NCBI RefSeq assembly: GCF_934668725.1
Contig: NZ_CAKUOF010000015.1
Location: 45,047-109,046, forward strand
Source of the DNA: an uncultured Dysgonomonas sp.
GTDB taxonomy: Bacteria; Bacteroidota; Bacteroidia; Bacteroidales; Dysgonomonadaceae
Direction of reading: 5' to 3'
DNA: 64,000 bases
Positions 59,539 through 64,000 of the stretch are shown piece after piece. The notes under the pieces are model-generated. The model saw only the letters and a list, made by a program, of their open reading frames with translations, ran no database searches and was not told the origin of the DNA. Position 1 is the first letter of the stretch. Every line of letters starts with the position of its first letter. The position numbers were made by a program, and so were the translations under genes.

Positions 59539-60138
59539 GTGATAGACAAAAAGGTGAAATTATCGGTTTTGGGGTTCTCGTTTAACCAAACACAATCAGG
59601 TACATATGGCTTGGTTTTGGCTGAAGAGGATGGTATTAGACGTCTTATGATTGTAGTTGGGACGCCTGAAGCTCAGTCTATTGCCTTTAAACTGCAAAAT
59701 ACATCTCCACCACGTCCGTTGACTCACGATTTATTTTACTCCTTTATTTCTGAGTGGGGAATTGTTCTTCAGGAAGTGCTTATTTATAAATATGACAATG
59801 GTATTTTCTATTCTAAATTGATGTTCAAGCAAGGGGAAAAAGAAATATCCATAGAATCGCGTACATCTGATGCCATTGGTATTGCTCTTAGAAGTAAGTC
59901 TCCGATATATACTACCGAAGAAATCATGCAGAAGCTGGCAATTGTATTCAGTGAAGGCGAAGATGATATCGATAATAAAGAAATCGTGTCGGGTAACGAT
60001 GCAACAGAGTATATGGATAGCTATGCTTTGCTTAGTGAAGAAGAGCTGAATTCGATGCTACAAGAGGCGATCGATAACGAAGATTATGAATTAGCATCTG
60101 TCCTCCGTGATGAAATGGATAAACGATTTAACCATTAA
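59539..60138 (+). CDS. Bifunctional nuclease family (DUF151) with UVR motif
   Basis: 199 residues starting at GTG (59539). The BFN domain covers about 1-135 (LVLAEEDGIRRLMIVVGTPE, TSDAIGIALRSKSPIYTT). A UVR (UvrB/C-like) motif lies at about 165-199 (LNSMLQEAIDNEDYELASVL). The BFN family has reported RNase/DNase activity in plants; the bacterial role is unclear. The UVR tail is typical of Bacteroidota forms. The following rsmE starts 56 bases later, probably cotranscribed. Confidence 0.88.
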   Translation: MIDKKVKLSVLGFSFNQTQSGTYGLVLAEEDGIRRLMIVVGTPEAQSIAFKLQNTSPPRPLTHDLFYSFISEWGIVLQEVLIYKYDNGIFYSKLMFKQGEKEISIESRTSDAIGIALRSKSPIYTTEEIMQKLAIVFSEGEDDIDNKEIVSGNDATEYMDSYALLSEEELNSMLQEAIDNEDYELASVLRDEMDKRFNH

Positions 60139-60194
60139 GGATTACAATCTTTATCACTTTAAAATACAACATTAAGGTCTGACTTTTTACTTCA

Positions 60195-60899
60195 ATGGAT
60201 AAAACAATATTTTATGCACCTGATATTCAGCAGGACAATACCTTGCCACAAGATGAGTCGGCTCATTGTGTGCGGGTATTACGTAAAAAAGAAGGTGATG
60301 AGATATTGATAACCGATGGAAAAGGACATTTTTTTGATGCGGAAATTGTAGATGCCCATCAAAAACATTGTGTAGTAAATATTACACAAACAAGAGTTGA
60401 ACCTAAACCTTGGAGTAATTATTTACAGATTGCATTTGCCCCCACTAAAAATTTAGACAGGATCGAGTGGTTTGCCGAAAAAGCAACAGAAATAGGTATA
60501 GATCACTTCACTCCTTTATTATGCCGATATTCGGAACGCAAGGAAATAAAATTGCCACGTATCGAGAAAATACTTATCTCGGCAATGAAACAGTCTCAGA
60601 AAGCTGTACTTCCCCAATTAGACGAAATGATTTCTTTTTCTAGTTTTATTAAGAAGCCTTTCGATGGACAGAAATTTATAGCCCACTGTTATCCACAGGA
60701 AAAACAACTATTGAAACATATCTACAAAGCAAATGGAAATGTTCTGCTATTAATAGGGCCCGAAGGCGATTTTAGTGAGCAAGAAGTAGAAGAAGCGTTG
60801 AAGTATGGCTTTGAACCGATTAGTTTAGGGGAGAGTCGTTTGCGGGCAGAAACAGCCGCTTTAGTAGCCTGCAATACAATTCAGGTACTGAACGGTTAA
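60195..60899 (+). CDS. rsmE: 16S rRNA (uracil1498-N3)-methyltransferase
   Basis: SPOUT methyltransferase that methylates U1498 of 16S rRNA with SAM. 234 residues, normal size. An N-terminal PUA-like domain (about 1-70) precedes the knotted catalytic domain: FAPTKNLDRIEWFAEKATEI, LLIGPEGDFSEQEVEEAL and LGESRLRAETAAL. All are in the expected order. Follows the BFN-UVR gene. Confidence 0.95.
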   Translation: MDKTIFYAPDIQQDNTLPQDESAHCVRVLRKKEGDEILITDGKGHFFDAEIVDAHQKHCVVNITQTRVEPKPWSNYLQIAFAPTKNLDRIEWFAEKATEIGIDHFTPLLCRYSERKEIKLPRIEKILISAMKQSQKAVLPQLDEMISFSSFIKKPFDGQKFIAHCYPQEKQLLKHIYKANGNVLLLIGPEGDFSEQEVEEALKYGFEPISLGESRLRAETAALVACNTIQVLNG

Positions 60900-60976
60900 C
60901 TTAATGTCCTCTGCTTAAAAGTTAGATAGCGTCTGAGTTATACTATTTTTATCTAATAAATAAGATCACTATAATC

Positions 60977-61204
60977 TTATTTATTTGCCACATCTTTATT
61001 AAATTCGCGTAGAGCCAGAATGGCTTTGTATAATTTCTTCTTGTAGTAACCTTTGAATATAAAAGATTCGTACCTCTTCATCGAATATTTAATTACGTCA
61101 TACTCCAAAGACCTTCTAGCACTCTCAACAAAGGCGTCGATAAGTGGTTTAAGTGCCTCATTAGGTTGAGGAGATTGATTACTCTCTTTAACTGGTTCGT
61201 TCAT
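60977..61204 (-). CDS. Hypothetical 75-residue protein
   Basis: Not recognised. Short and mixed charge: a flexible N terminus (NEPVKESNQSPQPNE), then helices LIDAFVESARRSLEYDVIKY and SFIFKGYYKKKLYKAILALREFN. It lies alone between rsmE and the HAD gene, opposite strand, with spacing consistent with its own promoter. Possibly a small conserved protein, but nothing more can be said. Confidence 0.5.
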   Translation of the reverse strand: MNEPVKESNQSPQPNEALKPLIDAFVESARRSLEYDVIKYSMKRYESFIFKGYYKKKLYKAILALREFNKDVANK

Positions 61205-61297
61205 ACCTGCCGTTTCTTTTGGATACGTAAAGATAATAAATTATAAGAATCAGCGTTCGAAATGTGAAAGCGGAACTCTTAATAAGATAACAAAAAA

Positions 61298-62077
61298 ATG
61301 ATAAAAGCGATTTTCTTCGATATAGATGGCACTCTGAAAAGTTTTAAGACGCATTCTATACCCCAATCGGCAATTCATGCAATTAATCACGTGAAGAGTA
61401 AGGGCATCAAAGTATTTATAGCTACAGGTCGTTATTTTAATCAGATAGGCGATTTGAATGGCTTAACTTTCGATGGATTTATAACATTAAATGGAGCTCA
61501 TTGTATAAATGGAGAGTATCAAACAATTTTTACAAATCCAATTCCCAAAGAAAATATAGAGGCGTTATTGCGTTATCATAAAGAGATCTTTTCGTTTCCA
61601 TCTATATTTATAACAGAGAAACGGGAAGTGATTAATTTTATTGATGAAAATGTAAGAGCAATCAGCCAATTGGTGGATGTTCCGCTATCTCCTGTCGGTC
61701 AGTTAACCGAAGCAGAGATGGCTGAGGTTCTGCAAATCGATGCTTTTATAAATGATAATCAAGAGAAGGAAGTTTTAGGAACGGTTCTGACTAATTGCGA
61801 TGCGAGTCGTTGGCATCCTCTTTTTGCAGATGTTAATGTAAAGGGCAACAGCAAACGTACAGGTATTGATAAGTTTCTTGAATATTATAAATTAAATCTT
61901 TCCGAAACAATGGCTTTTGGAGACGGAGGTAATGATATTCAAATGCTAGAATACGTGGCTCTCGGTGTAGCTATGGATAATGCCGGAGATGGGGTTAAGC
62001 TAGTTGCCGATTATGTTACAGATTCAGTTGATGACAATGGTATCTCTAATGCATTAAAACACTTCGGACTTATTTGA
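61298..62077 (+). CDS. HAD-superfamily Cof-type sugar phosphatase
   Basis: 259 residues. Motif I DIDGT supplies Asp8 and Asp10, TGR the motif II region, Lys near KGNSKRTGIDKFLE and FGDGGNDIQML the motif IV acidic pair. A C2-type cap lies between. Cof/YbjI-like enzymes dephosphorylate sugar phosphates, FMN or nucleotides; the substrate is unknown. The end is 9 bases before the convergent methyltransferase. Confidence 0.9.
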   Translation: MIKAIFFDIDGTLKSFKTHSIPQSAIHAINHVKSKGIKVFIATGRYFNQIGDLNGLTFDGFITLNGAHCINGEYQTIFTNPIPKENIEALLRYHKEIFSFPSIFITEKREVINFIDENVRAISQLVDVPLSPVGQLTEAEMAEVLQIDAFINDNQEKEVLGTVLTNCDASRWHPLFADVNVKGNSKRTGIDKFLEYYKLNLSETMAFGDGGNDIQMLEYVALGVAMDNAGDGVKLVADYVTDSVDDNGISNALKHFGLI

Positions 62078-62086
62078 TAAAAGGAT

Positions 62087-62722
62087 TTAAACGGGCGAAG
62101 CTATAACCAAAAACTGTTTATACTTTATATCATCCAATGAATTTAATAATACTTTGTTGATAAGTGATGTAAGACAAAAGGGGCTAACACCGTTGATACC
62201 TGTTATCTGATCTATTTTGTATCCGCTATCTTCAAACATTCTTATAATACTTTTCTTTGTAAAGAAACGAAGATGTGTTCTATCTAAAATGCCGGAGTCT
62301 TTATAGCGCCAATCTTTTTGAAATAGTAGCTCTCTTAATACTTCGACATGTCTTATGTTGGGTATCGATGCTATAATTTTCCCCTCATGATGTAGATTGT
62401 CTTTTATCTTTGATAAGCAAGTTTCAGGATATGGCATATGTTCAAGTACATCATTAAAGAATATACAGTCAAAATATTTTTGAGGGAGATCACCTGATAC
62501 TTCATCGAAAGAGCCTATTAAAACTTTATCCAGTTTTGTTTTTGCTATTTCAGCAACATCCTTGAACATTTCAATACCCCAAGTTTCTGCATCCCTTTCC
62601 TCTTTGAGTTTTGCTGAAAAAACTCCTGTGGCACAGCCAACATCTAAAGTTTTTGCTATATCCAGAGGTATAAAAGGAAAGATTTCTTTTCTATCAGAGC
62701 TATAATAATCAGAGTCTTGCAT
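62087..62722 (-). CDS. Class I SAM-dependent methyltransferase
   Basis: 211 residues. Motif I LDVGCATGVFS (around 26-36) binds SAM, and FNDVLEHMPYPE is the motif typical of small-molecule methyltransferases of the UbiE/Methyltransf_11 kind. SIPNIRHVEVLRELLFQ and RTHLRFFTKKS are seen in glycan-biosynthesis methyltransferases, so a surface polysaccharide sugar may be the target. That is inference. Convergent with the HAD gene; terminator not visible between them. Confidence 0.82.
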   Translation of the reverse strand: MQDSDYYSSDRKEIFPFIPLDIAKTLDVGCATGVFSAKLKEERDAETWGIEMFKDVAEIAKTKLDKVLIGSFDEVSGDLPQKYFDCIFFNDVLEHMPYPETCLSKIKDNLHHEGKIIASIPNIRHVEVLRELLFQKDWRYKDSGILDRTHLRFFTKKSIIRMFEDSGYKIDQITGINGVSPFCLTSLINKVLLNSLDDIKYKQFLVIASPV

Positions 62723-62835
62723 AATATGGAATATGATAATATCATAAAAATTAAGACCTAAAGGTAATATTTTAGTTTAATTGAGGATTAAATTATCCGG
62801 CATAAATAATCGATTAAAGTTATTTTCTAAAACCA

Positions 62836-62873
62836 ATCAGGGTGAAGTCCTAAATTAGACTTCACCCTGATTG
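62836..62873. terminator. Hairpin between adhesin-like gene and methyltransferase
   Basis: Perfect 15-base stem AATCAGGGTGAAGTC / GACTTCACCCTGATT, loop of 8, 36 bases past the adhesin-like stop. The T-tract is weak; the stem itself is strong. Confidence 0.7.
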
Positions 62874-62908
62874 ATTTGTTTTTATTATGTCATGATGCAA
62901 AAAGCAGC

Positions 62909-64000
62909 CTAACGCCCGCCCCGAGAACGTATATTGGGATTGACGGGAATATAACAAGGCTTGAAGTTCACAGCCATATTATTACTGGTAACTGTTCCAC
63001 ACCGGTCGGTAACTATTACATGGTAATAAGTAGTTCTCGACTGGATCAGTGTCGGTGGTGTATAGGTTGCAGCAGTTGCACCTGCTATGTTAGTCCATCC
63101 GGTTGTTCCATCGGGGCTGGATTGCCATTGATAGGTATATACTCCACTGCCGCCTCTGATGTTACAGCTCAGGGCATTGGCTACTGTACGTACGCATACT
63201 GCCTGACTGTCTGTAACTGCACCGGCAACCAACGGTTTGTACACATTTACATATACGCTGTCCTGTACTGGATCGCCGCAAAACTCGGGCATAACGGTTA
63301 CTCTGTACCAGCCGGTCATTGTGGTGTCTGCATCGGCTATCTTAGGGCTTTGTACAGTCGTTGAGAATCCGTTAGGTCCTGTCCAGTTATACGCTGTATT
63401 ACCTAGAGTGATACATTTTAATTGAATTGTATCTCCGGTACAAACATTATTGTCTTCGGCGTAAACGATACGGGCGGTGCTTAGTTTGGCCATGGTAATC
63501 TGTTGGCTGAAACTGTTTCCGCACTGATCCATAATACGTGCTGTATAGGTAGAATCGGCTTCCCCGTAATCGAAGTGTACTTGTCCGGAAGAGACTATCT
63601 CGGGGATATTGATCTGAACGGTATTGTCTTTGTTCCAGAGCTGGTAAGTATAGGGAGCTACTCCGTTGATGGCTTGCAGCAGGATAACTCCTGTATTTCC
63701 ATCGGTACATTCGTAGGCACTACTTCCCGTTTGGCTCAATGCTAACGGGGCTGCGGTGTAATTAATGGTTTTTGTATTGATTACACAATCATTAGCGCTA
63801 TTTGTATTTAAAATACCCAGGGTATATGTTCCGGGAGTTGATAATACAAATGATCCTCCGGGAGAGATTACTGTCCTGTCAAAGCCTGCCGGACCGTTGG
63901 TCAGCCTGTAGTAAGTTGTGGTATTTGCACCCTGGTAAGTCATCATTCCCGAAGGTGTAACCCGCATTCCCGAACAGGTATTTTGTGTCGTGTAATCCAA
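62909..64000 (-). CDS. Repetitive adhesin-like protein, 3' end (partial)
   Basis: The frame is open to the window edge, so the 363 residues are only the C-terminal part. They are made of repeats of Ig/PKD-like beta domains: GVYTYQWQSSPDGTTGWTNI, YNWTGPNGFSTTVQSPKI, GVAPYTYQLWNKDNTVQIN. Each ends in a conserved YYxVTVxxxxC-like strand. SprB-like surface adhesins and mucin-binding proteins have this layout. The tail reads PVNPNIRSRGGR and has no T9SS C-terminal domain I recognise. GC is about 48 percent by eye, well above flanking DNA. The start codon given at the edge (TTG) is artificial. Confidence 0.7.
   Translation of the reverse strand: MDYTTQNTCSGMRVTPSGMMTYQGANTTTYYRLTNGPAGFDRTVISPGGSFVLSTPGTYTLGILNTNSANDCVINTKTINYTAAPLALSQTGSSAYECTDGNTGVILLQAINGVAPYTYQLWNKDNTVQINIPEIVSSGQVHFDYGEADSTYTARIMDQCGNSFSQQITMAKLSTARIVYAEDNNVCTGDTIQLKCITLGNTAYNWTGPNGFSTTVQSPKIADADTTMTGWYRVTVMPEFCGDPVQDSVYVNVYKPLVAGAVTDSQAVCVRTVANALSCNIRGGSGVYTYQWQSSPDGTTGWTNIAGATAATYTPPTLIQSRTTYYHVIVTDRCGTVTSNNMAVNFKPCYIPVNPNIRSRGGR

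Noticed and set aside
62876..63364. Plus-strand ORF rich in Cys, Tyr and Gly opposite the adhesin-like gene
   Set aside because: Composition is what antisense of a Thr/Tyr-rich repeat gene gives; the minus frame has clear domain repeats.

Overview
The window is about 64 kb of AT-rich chromosomal DNA from a member of the Bacteroidota, most likely order Bacteroidales; a Dysgonomonas-like genus is my guess and is not proven. Support: a 2491-residue SprA/Sov translocon protein of the type 9 secretion system, RprX/RprY-like two-component genes, many lipoproteins with a short SxC lipobox, BlaI/M56 pairs, GIN-domain proteins, and promoters of the Bacteroidota form TTG-N19/20-TAnnTTTG. I saw no rRNA, tRNA, CRISPR array, insertion sequence or complete prophage. 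The gene set is mostly core and housekeeping, broken by small lineage-specific modules.

Layout. 0-6 kb: end of a luciferase-like oxidoreductase, asd, an LTA-synthase-like membrane transferase, and a secreted M3 metallopeptidase. 6-17 kb: ruvA, giant sprA (TTG start), and a histidine kinase/response regulator pair. 17-28 kb: SGNH lipoprotein, UvrD/PcrA helicase, two GIN-domain lipoproteins, a GH88 lipoprotein, a YgbA_NO-type cysteine-rich protein, a Spy-like periplasmic protein, and a BlaI repressor with an M56 peptidase. 27-33 kb: a 5-TPR protein, an LprI-like gene with a damaged 5' end, two small cysteine-containing proteins, a 980-residue membrane-anchored protein with about 20 TPRs, and an NlpC/P60 lipoprotein. 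33-38.5 kb: sulfatase, DUF4377 lipoprotein, and a phage-like switch (S24-type repressor divergent from two small ORFs and a sigma-like protein). 38.5-47 kb: cysteine hydrolase/MBL/VOC operon, acyl-CoA synthetase, MscS channel, and two genes of an unrecognised family, one with a single domain and one with three tandem copies. 47-57 kb: S9 peptidase operon, pirin, DODA-type dioxygenase, YceI lipoprotein, threonine aldolase overlapping a LysR regulator, and an M23 peptidase with a partner. 57-64 kb: coaBC, GtrA, bifunctional nuclease, rsmE, HAD phosphatase, methyltransferase, and the 3' end of a GC-richer, repeat-built adhesin-like gene.

How genes work together. SprA should be the outer-membrane exit for T9SS cargo, but no protein here ends in a C-terminal domain I recognise as a T9SS signal. 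BlaI and the M56 peptidase form a classic repressor/antirepressor pair. Here a near-perfect operator exactly fills the promoter spacer, and the peptidase carries two TonB-plug-like modules instead of a penicillin-binding sensor. The best candidates for something undescribed are the one-copy/three-copy domain family beside the MscS channel (43.2-46.7 kb), the BlaI-M56-plug unit, and the phage-like switch with no phage around it.
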